Positions 10,222-20,223 are shown, counted from the stretch's first letter. The stretch: DNA of 64,000 bases from Gemmatimonadota bacterium (GCA_022820995.1 JAJEEM010000048.1:1-64000); one strand, 5' to 3'. A program made the numbers and translations. The notes: generated by a model not told the origin, from the sequence alone.

Positions 10222-12299
10222 CTCGAGGGATGGACCGGAAGGTCGGACGACGTATCGCCGCGCGTGGCGGGTGGTGGCTGCTCGCCGCGCTCGCATGTCT
10301 CCCGGGGACGGAGGGCGTGGCGGCGCAGGTGCCGGACACCGTGTCCCGGGATACGGTCTCCTTCCGGCTCCGCGAACTCCGTATCGAGGCGCTGCGGCCG
10401 GTCGCCAGCGTCTCGGGCGCGAGCGCGGTGCGCCTCAGCCTTCAGTCGCCGCGCGTGGCCGCCGTGCCCCTGCTCGAGGAGGCGCTGCGCGAGATTCCCT
10501 TCCTGCAGGTGCGGGAGAACTCGCGCGGCGAGGCCCAGGCGACGCTGCGGGGGACCGAGTCGCGCCAGCTCGCCGTGCTCGTCGACGGGGTGCCGCTGAC
10601 TCTCGGCTGGGACGCGCGCACGGACCTCTCGCTCATTCCGGTCGACGCGGCGCGCGAGGTCCAGCTCTTCCGCGGCATCTCCTCGGTTCTCCACGGTCCC
10701 AACGTCCTCGGCGGCGTGGTTTCGATCGAGATCGGACACGGGAGCGTGGACGCGGCACGGCGGCTCAACGGGATGCAGGGCGGCGTGGATGCGACCGGCG
10801 CGGCGTTCGGCGGCGTGCGCCTCGGACGCACGTGGAGTTCGGGGGACGGCGGCGTCTCCGTGCAGGCGGGCGGCGCCTATCGGACGCGCGACGGCGTGCC
10901 CCTGCCCGGCGGCGTGGTGCAGCCGGCCGCGGCCGACCCGAACCGGCGTCTGAACAGCGACCTCGATCACGCGAGCGCCTTCTTCACGGGCCGCGCCGAA
11001 TCCGAAGGGGGCGCGTGGGTCTCCATGTCCACCTTCGGGTATCGCGCGGAGAAGGGGGTTCCGCCGGAACTCCACGTGACGAATCCGCGGCGCTGGAGGA
11101 TGCCCGAGACGAAGCGGGTCGTCGGCACGGTCTCGGCCGGAACCGGCTGGGGTCGCACTCCCTTCGGCACGGGGGACTTCGAGGTCAGCATCGGGGTCGA
11201 CGCGGGCGACGCGCAGATCGACGAGTTCGAGACGCTGGCCTATGAGGACATTCTGGAGCAGGAACTCACGGACGACCGCACCCTCACCTTCCGAGGCCTG
11301 TCCGACCATGAACTCGGCGACGGGGTCGTGCGAACGGCTCTCACCGTGGCCGAGACCCGCCACGTGGAGCGCATCGTACCCGGCGGCGAGTCCACCTTTC
11401 GCCAGCGCCTGTTCAGTCTCGGCGGCGAGGTCGAGCTGCCGCTCGCAGGTGCCGGCGCGGGGTTCTGGTCGGGCGCCCGGGTCAGCCTGGGGGCGAGTTG
11501 GGACCACGGCAGCACGCCGGAGACCGGCGGTCGCGAAGCGCGCGAGACGATCGACGACTGGGGCGCGCGCCTCGGAGGATCCGCGCAGATCGGACGGCGC
11601 GTCCGCCTCCACCTGGGGGCGAGCCGCCGCGTCCGCTTTCCGTCGCTGCGGGAACTGTATTCCGGGGCGCTCGGCCGCTTCGAACCCAACCACGAACTCG
11701 CGCCGGAGGTCCTCCGCGCGGCGGAGGGCGGCGTCACCGGGACGGTGGAGGCGTTCGGGGCGGAGGTCGAGGCGCAGGCCGTGCTCTTCGTCCAGAGTTT
11801 CTCGAACGCGATCGTGCGCACGGGGCTCGGGGACGGGAGGTTCCGGCGGGAGAACCGGCGTCGCGTGGACGCGGCGGGGATCGAGCTTCTCGGCGACGCG
11901 CGGTGGGGCGGGGTCTCCGTCGGCGGCGACCTGACGTGGCAGAGCGTCGAGGTCACGGACCGGCGGCTCGAGGGCCGCACGCTTCGTGCGGAGTACCAGC
12001 CCGGGGTCGCCGTGGGAGCGCACGTGGAGGGCCCGCTCCCCGCGGGTCTGCGGGCGCGTGCCGCCGTGGAGGCCATCGGACGGCAGTACTGCGTCCATCC
12101 GGATCTCGACGCCGATGTCGCCCTCGATCCGACGGCCCGCGTCGACCTCGTCGTGAGTCGGGAGTTCGCGATCGGCGGGCCCTTCCGCACGCTCCAGACG
12201 TCCCTGTCACTGGACAACCTCGCGGACGCGACGGTCTTCGATCAGTGCGGACTCCCGCAGCCCGGCCGTCTGCTGCGGCTCCAGTTCCGGCTCTTCTAG
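10218..12299 (+). CDS. TonB-dependent outer-membrane receptor
   Basis: Energy-dependent uptake channel in the outer membrane; substrate unknown. A signal peptide runs to about residue 36 (ending GVAAQ), followed by a plug domain (about 50-170, with LRGTESRQLAVLVDGVPL and FRGISSVLHGPNVLGGVV) and a beta-barrel ending in the aromatic LLRLQFRLF. At 693 residues it resembles siderophore/vitamin B12-type receptors. It lacks an N-terminal carboxypeptidase-like domain. ATGA overlap with lnt and a one-base overlap (TAGTG) with the next gene tie it to the operon, but the neighbours give no clue to the ligand. Confidence 0.9.
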   Translation: MTRGMDRKVGRRIAARGGWWLLAALACLPGTEGVAAQVPDTVSRDTVSFRLRELRIEALRPVASVSGASAVRLSLQSPRVAAVPLLEEALREIPFLQVRENSRGEAQATLRGTESRQLAVLVDGVPLTLGWDARTDLSLIPVDAAREVQLFRGISSVLHGPNVLGGVVSIEIGHGSVDAARRLNGMQGGVDATGAAFGGVRLGRTWSSGDGGVSVQAGGAYRTRDGVPLPGGVVQPAAADPNRRLNSDLDHASAFFTGRAESEGGAWVSMSTFGYRAEKGVPPELHVTNPRRWRMPETKRVVGTVSAGTGWGRTPFGTGDFEVSIGVDAGDAQIDEFETLAYEDILEQELTDDRTLTFRGLSDHELGDGVVRTALTVAETRHVERIVPGGESTFRQRLFSLGGEVELPLAGAGAGFWSGARVSLGASWDHGSTPETGGREARETIDDWGARLGGSAQIGRRVRLHLGASRRVRFPSLRELYSGALGRFEPNHELAPEVLRAAEGGVTGTVEAFGAEVEAQAVLFVQSFSNAIVRTGLGDGRFRRENRRRVDAAGIELLGDARWGGVSVGGDLTWQSVEVTDRRLEGRTLRAEYQPGVAVGAHVEGPLPAGLRARAAVEAIGRQYCVHPDLDADVALDPTARVDLVVSREFAIGGPFRTLQTSLSLDNLADATVFDQCGLPQPGRLLRLQFRLF

Positions 12300-14671
12300 T
12301 GTCCGTAGCCGTGCCGAGACTCCGCGTCGCCTACAGCGCCGGATACACGGTGCCGCTGCCCGAGGGTCATCGCTTCCCGATGGGGAAGTTCCTCGCGCTG
12401 AGGCAGATCCTCGAACGCGACGGGATCATCGGGCCGAAGGACATCGTCGAGCCGGAGCAGGCCCCGTGGGAGGACTTGGCGCTCGTGCACACGCCGGAGT
12501 ACCTCTACAAGCTCCGGCACGGCGCCCTCGGCCGCGCGGAGGAGCGACGCCTCGGGCTCCCGTGGTCGCCCGCGCTCGTGCGCCGGTCGCGACTCGCCGT
12601 CCGGGGCACCGTCAATGCGGCGTGGATGGCGCTGGAAGATGGCGTGGCGGCGAATCTGGCCGGAGGGACGCACCATGCGTTCCCGGATCACGGAGAGGGA
12701 TTCTGCGTCCTGAACGACGTGGGCGTCGCCGTCAGGGTGCTTCGCCGCGGCGGGTGGATTCGCCGCGCGCTCGTCGTGGATCTCGATGTCCATCAGGGGA
12801 ACGGCACCGCTGCCGTGTTCGCCGATGACCCCGACACCTTCACCTTCTCCATGCACGGGGCGGGGAACTACCCGTTCAGGCCCACCCCATCGGATCTCGA
12901 TGTGGCCCTGCCCGATGGCGCGGGAGATGGGGAATACGAGGAGGCGCTGCGGCGATTTCTCCCCGAGGCCGTGACCCGGTCGCGTCCCGACCTCGTGTTC
13001 TACCTCGGGGGCGTGGATGTCGTCGCCGGGGACCGTTTCGGGCGTCTCGCGCTCACGCGCGCCGGTCTGGAGCGAAGGGACCGGTGGGTCATCGGCACGT
13101 TGCGCGGGGAGGGGCTCCCGCTCACGCTCCTCCTGTCGGGCGGGTATGCGGCCACGCCCCGACAGACGGCGGAACTGCACGCGATCGCGCACAGGACCGC
13201 GCGCGAGATCGAAGGGCGACGGCATGAGGGCGACGGCATGAAGTCGGCGCGGCCCCCCCGCGAGCAGCGGGCGGAGGAGGCGGTCGAGGCTGCGCGCGGG
13301 GCGGGTTATTTCGCCAGCGTGACGCTGCGTTTGCCGAGCATCGAGCCCGAGGCCGTGCTCGCATCGCCGACGGTCGGGGTGCGCGGCTTCTGGCAAAGCG
13401 GCCCGCACTGGATCGCGCACGCGGGCTCCGCCGCGGAGATCGACAGTCGGGAGGGCGTGCCGGGGCCCCCGTCCGGAGACCTCATCGCCTGGGTGCGGGA
13501 GCGCGCGGCGAGACTGTTCTCGGAACCGTGGGTCCTCGACCTGGACGGGGAGGCGCGGCGGCCGCGCATGCACGGCGGCTTCGCCTTCGACCCCGCGCGC
13601 CGCGCGGATCGGGAGCCGGGGTTCTGGGAGGCGTTCCCGGGCGCGCGCTTCGTGCTGCCGGCCTACGAAGTCGAGGCGGACGAACGGGGTGCGTGGCTGA
13701 CGGTGACGCGCCGGTTCGCCGCCGGCACCTCCGGCGATCTGGCCATCGATCGACTTCGCCGGCGCGCGACGCGTACGCGCGAGCAACTGGCCCGGCTCGA
13801 GCGCCACGGGGCGACGCCTGGGCCCGTGCCGTCCGCTACCGCCATCGAGGAACTCGTGGATCGCCGCCAGTGGCAGCGTGCCGTCAACGAGATCCTCGGC
13901 GAGATCCGGTCCGGCCGGGTGCGAAAGGTGGTGCTCGCGCGTTCCATCGACATCACGCTCGGGAGACCGCCCGACTCCGCCGCCGTCCTCACCGCCCTGC
14001 GCACGGCGAACCCGCTTGCGCACCTCTACCTGATGCAGTTCGCGCGCGACCGGTTCCTCGTCGGCGCCGCCCCCGAGTTGATCGGTTCGCTGCGCGGCCG
14101 GCGTTTTCGCACGATGGCGGTCGGGGGGTCTACGCCGCGCGGCTCGGACCCGGCATCGGACGCCTGGCTTGGCCGCCAGTTGATCGATAGCCGCAAGAAC
14201 CGGGAGGAACACCTCGTCGTTGTCGAGGACATCGTCGAACGGCTGCGCCGGGGCGGTGTCCGGATCGGGAAGGTCCCGGAGCCCGCCCTCCTGCGTCTGC
14301 CGCGGATCCAGCACCTGCGCACGGACCTGGAGGCGGAGACCCGGCCCGGGACGCATATCCTGTCGCTTGTGGAGAAACTCCATCCCACCGCGGCTGTGTG
14401 CGGCGATCCACGCGCCAAGGCGCTGGAAATGATCCGCGCGCGCGAGACGGAGAGTCGCGGCTGGTACGCGGGCCCCGTCGGCTGGTTCGACGAAGGGGGC
14501 AATGGGGAGTTCGCTCCCGCGTTGCGCGGCGGCGTCGCCAGGGGTCCGCTCTTCCGGCTTTACGCCGCTGCGGGCCTCGTGAGCAACTCCCGGGCACGGG
14601 CGGAATGGGACGAGACGCGGGTGAAGCTGCAGACGATGCTCGCGGCGCTGGGTGTCGCGCGGATGCGGTGA
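12299..14671 (+). CDS. menF: Fused histone-deacetylase-like domain and isochorismate synthase (MenF)
   Basis: One uninterrupted frame of 790 residues holds two enzymes. Residues 1-312 are an HDAC/AcuC-type zinc deacetylase: His dyad H125/H126 (GGTHHAFPD), zinc ligands D163/H165 (DLDVHQGNG) and D240 (GGVDVVAGD), and LLSGGYA. Residues 314-790 are an isochorismate synthase, converting chorismate to isochorismate for menaquinone, with AVGGSTPRGSD, LHPTAAVCGDP (from 695) and NSRARAEWDETRVKLQ. The second half has its own ATG at 13238, so separate translation is possible. The join coincides with a 14-bp tandem duplication (13214-13241). Start GTG 12299 overlaps the preceding TAG; GTG 12311 is an alternative. 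Each domain call is strong; whether the cell makes a fusion is open. Confidence 0.85.
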   Translation: MSVAVPRLRVAYSAGYTVPLPEGHRFPMGKFLALRQILERDGIIGPKDIVEPEQAPWEDLALVHTPEYLYKLRHGALGRAEERRLGLPWSPALVRRSRLAVRGTVNAAWMALEDGVAANLAGGTHHAFPDHGEGFCVLNDVGVAVRVLRRGGWIRRALVVDLDVHQGNGTAAVFADDPDTFTFSMHGAGNYPFRPTPSDLDVALPDGAGDGEYEEALRRFLPEAVTRSRPDLVFYLGGVDVVAGDRFGRLALTRAGLERRDRWVIGTLRGEGLPLTLLLSGGYAATPRQTAELHAIAHRTAREIEGRRHEGDGMKSARPPREQRAEEAVEAARGAGYFASVTLRLPSIEPEAVLASPTVGVRGFWQSGPHWIAHAGSAAEIDSREGVPGPPSGDLIAWVRERAARLFSEPWVLDLDGEARRPRMHGGFAFDPARRADREPGFWEAFPGARFVLPAYEVEADERGAWLTVTRRFAAGTSGDLAIDRLRRRATRTREQLARLERHGATPGPVPSATAIEELVDRRQWQRAVNEILGEIRSGRVRKVVLARSIDITLGRPPDSAAVLTALRTANPLAHLYLMQFARDRFLVGAAPELIGSLRGRRFRTMAVGGSTPRGSDPASDAWLGRQLIDSRKNREEHLVVVEDIVERLRRGGVRIGKVPEPALLRLPRIQHLRTDLEAETRPGTHILSLVEKLHPTAAVCGDPRAKALEMIRARETESRGWYAGPVGWFDEGGNGEFAPALRGGVARGPLFRLYAAAGLVSNSRARAEWDETRVKLQTMLAALGVARMR
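13214..13241 (+). repeat. Perfect 14-bp tandem duplication at the HDAC/menF junction
   Basis: The unit GGGCGACGGCATGA occurs twice head to tail (13214-13227 and 13228-13241). Fourteen is not a multiple of three, so each copy changes the relation of the two reading frames. With two copies the deacetylase frame runs into menF through ATG 13238. With three copies the deacetylase would stop at a TGA overlapping the menF ATG, the ATGA arrangement seen elsewhere in this operon. Confidence 0.9.
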
Positions 14672-16431
14672 GCCGGACGCCGGCCGCGCGCAATCGGAAC
14701 GCACTATGGGCGCGGGCGCTCGTCGACGGGCTCGCCCGCCGCGGAGTGTCGCACGCCTGCATCGGTTCCGGATCCCGCTCGGCCCCCCTCGTGGCGGCGC
14801 TGGCCGCGGATGGCCGGTTCGCCCTTCACCCGCATGTGGATGAACGAAGCGCCGGGTTCTTCGCCGTGGGCGTGGGCGCGGCGAGCGGACGGCCGGCTGC
14901 GGTCGTCACGACGTCCGGCACCGCTGCGGCCAACCTCTTCCCGGCGGTTGTGGAAGCCAGCCGGAGCGAGATCCCGTTCCTTGCGCTCACGGCGGACCGG
15001 CCGGCGGCGCTGAGGGGCACGGATGCGAACCAGACGATCGATCAGCGGGATCTCTTCGGCCGCTACGCCCGGCGATCCATCGACCTTGCGCTTCCGGAAC
15101 CGACCGCCGCGGGGCTCGCCCGCCTGGGGGCCGCGGTGGAGGCGGCGTGGGACGCGGCGCTGGGGTCGCCCGCGGGACCGGCGCATCTCAACGTTCAGTT
15201 CGCAAAGCCGCTCGAGCCGGTTCACGTGCCGGGAGACGTGCCCCCCGGTCTGGAGCCGCGCCTCCCCGGCTCCGTGACGCCCGGCGGCGCGCCCGGAACC
15301 TTGCCGTCGGACGCCGGCGATGAACTTGCCGCCCTGCTGCAGGGCGCGCGGCGACCGCTCATCGTCTGCGGTCCCAACCAGCGGTGCGAGATCGGCCGCG
15401 CCGCCCTGGCCCTGGCGACCGGGGTTCACGCTCCGCTCGTCGCGGATCCGCTCTCCGGGGCCCGTTTCGGCTCGGGCGCGGAGCGCTGGACGATGAGCGG
15501 CGCCGATCTCTCGCTCCGCGCGGACGACGTGGCCGCGGCGTTGCGCCCCGACCTGATCGTTCGCGTCGGACGCGCGCCGACCTCCGCGGCGGTCTGCCGC
15601 TACCTCGAGCGGCACGCGGACGCGCCCCAGTTCGTGCTCGACGCGACGCACCGCTGGCGCGATCATCTCGCCACGAGCGCACGACCGCTGACCGGCGATC
15701 CCGCCGCGACCCTCGAGCGCGTAGCCGCGACCGGCTCCGGGGAAGCGGAAACGGCCTGGGGCGAGTGGTGGCGGGGCGTGGACCGCGCGGCGCGCCGCGC
15801 GGTCGAGCCGGCGCTGGCGGGGACGTGGTTCGAGGGCGCCGTCGCCGACACCATGGCGCGAAGCCTCCCGGAAGGGACGCCCTGGTTCATCGGCAACTCG
15901 ATGCCCATTCGCGACGTGGACGCCTTCGCGCGTGCGACGGATCGACCGCTGCACGCCCTCGGTCTTCGAGGCGCGAGCGGGATCGATGGCAATGTGAGCG
16001 CGGCGCTCGGCGCCGCGGCCGCCTCGGGACGGCCCGCGGCCGCGCTCATCGGCGACCTCACGCTGCTCCACGATGTGGGGGCGCTGCTCGTGGATCGCCC
16101 TCCCGGCATATCGCTCCACCTCGTCGTCATCCAGAACAGAGGCGGCGGCATCTTCCACATGCTGCCGATCCGCGAGCACGATCCGCCCTTCACCCCGTAC
16201 GTGGTCATGCCCCAGTCCGTCGATCTTGGCGCGGTTGCCGCCGCAGCCGGAATCCCGCACCGTCTCGTCTCGTCGGCCGCCGAACTGCGGGAAGCGGTGA
16301 GGGCGCCGGACCCGGAGGCGGAGGGCCGCGGCTTGCGCCTCACGGAGGCGCGCGTCGAGCGTGAACACAACTGGCAGCAGCGCACCGCCGCGATCGAAAG
16401 CGCGAAGGAGGCGGCGCGCCGCGAGATCTGA
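14668..16431 (+). CDS. menD: SEPHCHC synthase MenD
   Basis: Thiamine-diphosphate enzyme joining 2-oxoglutarate to isochorismate to give the cyclohexene intermediate of menaquinone synthesis. The 587-residue protein shows GSGSRSAPL, the conserved [11 protein letters not shown] with [17 protein letters not shown], and the C-terminal cofactor segment [15 protein letters not shown] followed by [11 protein letters not shown] 14668 overlaps the menF stop (GTGA). It directly follows the enzyme that makes its substrate. Confidence 0.96.
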   Translation: MSRTPAARNRNALWARALVDGLARRGVSHACIGSGSRSAPLVAALAADGRFALHPHVDERSAGFFAVGVGAASGRPAAVVTTSGTAAANLFPAVVEASRSEIPFLALTADRPAALRGTDANQTIDQRDLFGRYARRSIDLALPEPTAAGLARLGAAVEAAWDAALGSPAGPAHLNVQFAKPLEPVHVPGDVPPGLEPRLPGSVTPGGAPGTLPSDAGDELAALLQGARRPLIVCGPNQRCEIGRAALALATGVHAPLVADPLSGARFGSGAERWTMSGADLSLRADDVAAALRPDLIVRVGRAPTSAAVCRYLERHADAPQFVLDATHRWRDHLATSARPLTGDPAATLERVAATGSGEAETAWGEWWRGVDRAARRAVEPALAGTWFEGAVADTMARSLPEGTPWFIGNSMPIRDVDAFARATDRPLHALGLRGASGIDGNVSAALGAAAASGRPAAALIGDLTLLHDVGALLVDRPPGISLHLVVIQNRGGGIFHMLPIREHDPPFTPYVVMPQSVDLGAVAAAAGIPHRLVSSAAELREAVRAPDPEAEGRGLRLTEARVEREHNWQQRTAAIESAKEAARREI

Positions 16432-16444
16432 GGGAGACCCCGAG

Positions 16445-17305
16445 ATGGCAGAGACCTTTTTCCCCCCGGAAAGCGGTGTCGACTGGGAGCCGGCCGGCGA
16501 ATACCGGGACATCACCTATCACAAGAGCGATGGCATCGCCCGCATCGCCTTCAACCGACCCGAGGTTCGCAACGCGTTCCGTCCCGACACGCTGTTCGAG
16601 ATGTACGAAGCGTTCCAGGACGCGAGAGATGACGAGGCGATCGGCGTCGTCCTCCTCACCGGCAACGGACCTTCGAGGGATGGGAAGTGGGCCTTCTGCT
16701 CCGGCGGCGACCAGCGGGTGCGCGGCACGGCCGGATACGTGGGGAAGGACGGGGTCGCGCGCCTCAACGTCCTCGAGCTCCAGCGTCTCATCCGTTCGAT
16801 GCCGAAGCCGGTTATCGCGCTCGTCGCCGGGTATGCGATCGGCGGCGGGCATGTGCTGCACGTCGTGTGCGACCTCACGATCGCGGCGGACAACGCGGTG
16901 TTCGGACAGACGGGACCGAAGGTGGGAAGCTTTGACGGAGGGTTCGGTTCCTCGTACCTGGCGCGGTCGGTGGGACAGAAGAAGGCGCGCGAGATCTGGT
17001 ACCTGTGCCGGCAGTACGGAGCGGAGGAAGCCGAGCGGATGGGGCTCGTGAACAAGGTCGTCCCGCTGGCGCGGATGGAAGCGGAGGGGGTCGACTGGGC
17101 GCGCGAGATCCTCGGGAAGAGCCCGCTCGCGATCCGGTGCCTGAAGGCGGCGATGAACGCGGACTGCGATGGGCAGGCCGGGCTCCAGGAACTCGCGGGT
17201 CACGCGACCATGCTCTTCTACATGACGGAGGAGGGCCAGGAAGGGAAGAACGCGTTCCTCGAGAAGCGCGCGCCGAACTTCCGACAGTACCCTTGGCGTC
17301 CGTAA
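16445..17305 (+). CDS. menB: 1,4-dihydroxy-2-naphthoyl-CoA synthase MenB
   Basis: Crotonase-fold enzyme that closes the second ring of the naphthoquinone from o-succinylbenzoyl-CoA. The 286-residue product has [10 protein letters not shown], the oxyanion segment [19 protein letters not shown], and the MenB-specific [17 protein letters not shown] 16445 is chosen because it is preceded by an AGGGAGA ribosome-binding site and gives the normal length; the frame is open further back inside menD without similarity. Thirteen bases separate it from menD. Confidence 0.97.
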   Translation: MAETFFPPESGVDWEPAGEYRDITYHKSDGIARIAFNRPEVRNAFRPDTLFEMYEAFQDARDDEAIGVVLLTGNGPSRDGKWAFCSGGDQRVRGTAGYVGKDGVARLNVLELQRLIRSMPKPVIALVAGYAIGGGHVLHVVCDLTIAADNAVFGQTGPKVGSFDGGFGSSYLARSVGQKKAREIWYLCRQYGAEEAERMGLVNKVVPLARMEAEGVDWAREILGKSPLAIRCLKAAMNADCDGQAGLQELAGHATMLFYMTEEGQEGKNAFLEKRAPNFRQYPWRP

Positions 17306-18186
17306 CGCCCGGCAGCCCGGGCGCGTGGATCGTCGGCGCGCGCCTGCGCACGCTGCCGGCCGCGGCAGGGCCCGTGCTCGCGGGCGGCGGCTTGGCGTGG
17401 AAGGATGGCGGTTTCGCCGTCGCGCCCTTTCTGGCGGCGCTCGGCGCCGCGCTGCTGATTCAGATCGGCACGAACTTCGCGAACGACTATTCCGATTTTG
17501 CGCGCGGGGCCGACACGGCCGACCGGCTCGGCACGCCGCGGGTCACGCAGACCGGTCTCCTGACCGCGGCCGCCGTCCGGCTCGGGGCAGCGGTCGCGTT
17601 CGCTCTCGCCGTCGCGGTGGGCGTCTATCTGGCGATCGTCGGGGGCTGGCCGGTCGTGTGGATCGGCGTGGGTTCGATCCTGCTGGCGGTCTGCTACACG
17701 GGCGGGCCGTGGCCGTACGGCTACCACGGGCTGGGCGATCTCGCCGTGCTGATCCTGTTCGGTCCGGTCGCCGTGGCCGGCACGTACTACGTGCAGCTCC
17801 TCCGCTGGGCGCCCGAGGCGCTGCTCGCGGGACTCGGCGCGGGGGCGCTCGCCACGGCGATCCTCGTGGTGAACAACCTGCGCGACATCGCGACGGATGC
17901 CGCGGCGGGGAAGCGCACGCTGGCGGTGCGGATCGGCCCGCCGGCGACGCGGGTGCAATACACGCTGCTCGTCGCGGTCGCCACGGCCGTGCCGCCGGTC
18001 GGCGTCATGGCGGGATGGTGGCCTCCGGGGACGCTGCTCGCGTCGGGCGCGGCTCTGTTCGCGATCGCTCCGCTGAGGGTCGTGTGGACGTACAAGGATC
18101 CGCGGACGCTCAACCCCGCCCTCGCCGCCACGGCGCGGACGACCGGGGCCTGGGGTCTTCTGTTCGCGATCGGCTGCCTGTGGTGA
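17293..18186 (+). CDS. menA: 1,4-dihydroxy-2-naphthoate polyprenyltransferase MenA
   Basis: Membrane prenyltransferase of the UbiA superfamily that attaches the isoprenoid tail to dihydroxynaphthoate. The 297-residue protein has about eight hydrophobic segments and both aspartate-rich motifs: [14 protein letters not shown] and [16 protein letters not shown]. No ATG fits; TTG 17293 lies 13 bases inside the end of menB and gives the expected N-terminus ([16 protein letters not shown]). The end overlaps menE by GTGA. Confidence 0.93.
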   Translation: MASVTPGSPGAWIVGARLRTLPAAAGPVLAGGGLAWKDGGFAVAPFLAALGAALLIQIGTNFANDYSDFARGADTADRLGTPRVTQTGLLTAAAVRLGAAVAFALAVAVGVYLAIVGGWPVVWIGVGSILLAVCYTGGPWPYGYHGLGDLAVLILFGPVAVAGTYYVQLLRWAPEALLAGLGAGALATAILVVNNLRDIATDAAAGKRTLAVRIGPPATRVQYTLLVAVATAVPPVGVMAGWWPPGTLLASGAALFAIAPLRVVWTYKDPRTLNPALAATARTTGAWGLLFAIGCLW

Positions 18187-19700
18187 ACGCCCCCGCGACT
18201 CCTGCCGCGGCCCTGTCCTTCGCGCTCGTGTCGCGCGAACGCGCGTGGTCCGCCGCCGAGGTCCGCGCCGCGAGCGACACGGTGGCCGGGGTCATGGAGG
18301 AAGAGGGGGTCGAGGCGGGGGCCGTCGTCGCTCACCAGTTCCCGCTGGATCCGGCCGGCGCGGTCGCCCTGGCCGCGTTCGCGTCGGAAGCCGCGCCGGG
18401 GGGCGCCCGGGTGCTCGCGCCCGCACACGCGGACTGGACGGCGCATGAGCGGGACGCTTTCGTGGCGGCGCTCCAGCCGGCCGCCGCCCTTACGGGGAAG
18501 GCTGCGGCGTGGCCGACGTCCGGGTGGAGGTCGCGGCCGCTCGCGGTCCCCGGGGCCGGAGAGATCGCCCTGCATGTGCGGGACCCTGCTCCGGCGCATC
18601 TTCCCGCTCCGGCGGCGCCTCCGACACGGGGGGATCTCCCCGGGGCCGGCGTCATCCTCCCCACCTCCGGAACCGACGGTCGGCCCCGCTTTGTCGTCCA
18701 CGAATGGCGGTCGCTGCGCACGAACGCCGGCGCTTCGAACGAGCGCCTCGGGTTCGCTGCGGGCGACCGGTGGCTCGCGACGCTCGCCTGGGCGCACGTC
18801 GGGGGGCTCGCCGTGCCGCTGAGGGCCGCGGCGGCCGGCGCCACGGTCGCGCTGGCGGGGCCGCGATTCGACGCCGCCTCCGTCGTCCGGTCGCTCGGCG
18901 AACTCGCCGTGACGCACCTCTCGCTCGTGCCGGCGATGCTGCACGGGCTGCTGGCCGCAGGCGCCCGGCCGCCGGGCACTCTGCGCGCCGTCCTGCTCGG
19001 CGGCGCGGCGACCCCGCCGGATCTGGCGGAGCGGGCCCTGTCCGCCGGGTGGCCGATCGCGCTGACGTACGGATTGACCGAGGCAGGGTCGCAGGTCACC
19101 ACGGCGACACCGGCGGAGGTGCGCGCCGGCGACCGGTCGGCCGGCGTCCCGCTGACCGGCGTCGAAGTGCGGATCCGCCCGCCCGGCGACGCCGGCGACG
19201 GGCCGGACGGCGCGCCGGCCCCGGGCCACATCGAGGTGGGTGGCGACACGCTGTTCCGGGGATACGTCGGAGAGCCCGCGCGGCCCCCCGGCGCCTGGTT
19301 CGCGACGGGCGACCTCGGCCGTCTCGACGAGCAGGGCCGCCTGGAGGTGACGGGACGGCTGCGCGACCGAATCGTGAGCGGAGGAGCGAACGTCGACCCG
19401 GCCCAGGTCGAAGCCGTGCTCGCCGCCCACCCGGAGGTCGGCGAAGCCGCCGTCGTCGGCGTGCCGGATGGCCGGTGGGGACAGGTCGTGGTCGCCGTCG
19501 TCGCCGGGGAAGACCCCGACCTCCCCGACCGTCTCGATCCGTGGTGCCGCGAACGGCTGTCGGGTCCGCGCGTGCCCCGCCGCTGGGAGATGTTGGACCG
19601 TCTCCCGCGGACGCCGACGGGCAAGGTGGATCGCGCCCGATTGCGAGCACTCCTCGCCGTACGTCCCGGCGAGATCCCGGGCGACCCGGAGACGGTTTGA
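18183..19700 (+). CDS. menE: o-Succinylbenzoate-CoA ligase MenE
   Basis: Adenylate-forming ligase that activates o-succinylbenzoate for MenB. The 505-residue protein carries the phosphate-binding loop PTSGTDGRPR, the adenylate motif TYGLTEAGS, ATGDLGRLDEQGRLEVTGR, and the C-terminal catalytic lysine in RTPTGKVDR (about residue 480). GTG 18183 overlaps the menA stop. The N-terminal region (1-110) is short and Ala-rich compared with long acyl-CoA ligases, as is common in MenE. This is the last gene of the long + strand train. Confidence 0.9.
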   Translation: MNAPATPAAALSFALVSRERAWSAAEVRAASDTVAGVMEEEGVEAGAVVAHQFPLDPAGAVALAAFASEAAPGGARVLAPAHADWTAHERDAFVAALQPAAALTGKAAAWPTSGWRSRPLAVPGAGEIALHVRDPAPAHLPAPAAPPTRGDLPGAGVILPTSGTDGRPRFVVHEWRSLRTNAGASNERLGFAAGDRWLATLAWAHVGGLAVPLRAAAAGATVALAGPRFDAASVVRSLGELAVTHLSLVPAMLHGLLAAGARPPGTLRAVLLGGAATPPDLAERALSAGWPIALTYGLTEAGSQVTTATPAEVRAGDRSAGVPLTGVEVRIRPPGDAGDGPDGAPAPGHIEVGGDTLFRGYVGEPARPPGAWFATGDLGRLDEQGRLEVTGRLRDRIVSGGANVDPAQVEAVLAAHPEVGEAAVVGVPDGRWGQVVVAVVAGEDPDLPDRLDPWCRERLSGPRVPRRWEMLDRLPRTPTGKVDRARLRALLAVRPGEIPGDPETV

Positions 19701-19805
19701 GGCGTTGTTGACAGGCGGGGGGCATCCTGCGGGAAAAGGATCTTTGACAATCGCGGGCGACAGCGAAGATCTTCGTTTCAGCGCCTGACAGGGAGCAGTC
19801 TTCAC
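19701..19805 (+). promoter_or_regulatory. Possible promoter region with two TTGACA boxes and a palindrome
   Basis: This 105-base gap separates the men genes from the coiled-coil gene. It contains perfect -35-like TTGACA at 19708-19713 and again at 19744-19749. The 12-bp palindrome CGAAGATCTTCG (19764-19775) sits where a -10 box for the second would be expected. No good TATAAT match follows either box, so the promoter call is tentative; the palindrome could be an operator. A GGGAG ribosome-binding site lies before ATG 19806. Confidence 0.35.
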
Positions 19806-20210
19806 ATGCCCAAACTGAACGGCCCCGACGCCCAGCTCGTCGAGGCCATCGTAGAGGCCGTGGATGCCCGGTTCGAATCGAGATTCGCCGGCATGCACGA
19901 AGAGTTCGTCGGTCTCCGCAAGGAGTTCGACGCCCTCCGGGACAGGTTCATCGTCCTCGGGGACAGGTTCGCCACCGTGCACCAGGAGTTCGCCGGTGTG
20001 CGCCAGGAGTTCGCCACCGCGCGCCTCGACTTTGCCGGCGTGCGGGAACAGATCGTTGCGCTGCGCGAAGCGCAGGCCGCGCGGTTCAAGCGCATCGATG
20101 CGCGGTTCGACCACCTGGAGGCACGCGTGGGCGCGGTGGAGCACCAGATCGCCGAACTCGATGTCCCGCGCCGTCCGGCGGGTTTCACGCCCCCGGAGCC
20201 CCTCCAATGA
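19806..20210 (+). CDS. Heptad-repeat coiled-coil protein of unknown function
   Basis: A 134-residue protein that I do not recognise as a named family. Nearly the whole length is a run of about 13 seven-residue units with Phe or Ile at one core position and Leu/Val/Ala at the next (for example RKEFDAL, RDRFIVL, HQEFAGV, RQEFATA, REQIVAL). This predicts one long amphipathic helix forming a coiled coil. There is no signal peptide or membrane segment, so it is probably cytoplasmic. It lies 13 bases before the aminotransferase gene and may be co-transcribed with it. Confidence 0.75.
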   Translation: MPKLNGPDAQLVEAIVEAVDARFESRFAGMHEEFVGLRKEFDALRDRFIVLGDRFATVHQEFAGVRQEFATARLDFAGVREQIVALREAQAARFKRIDARFDHLEARVGAVEHQIAELDVPRRPAGFTPPEPLQ

Positions 20211-20223
20211 GACGCGTCGCCGC

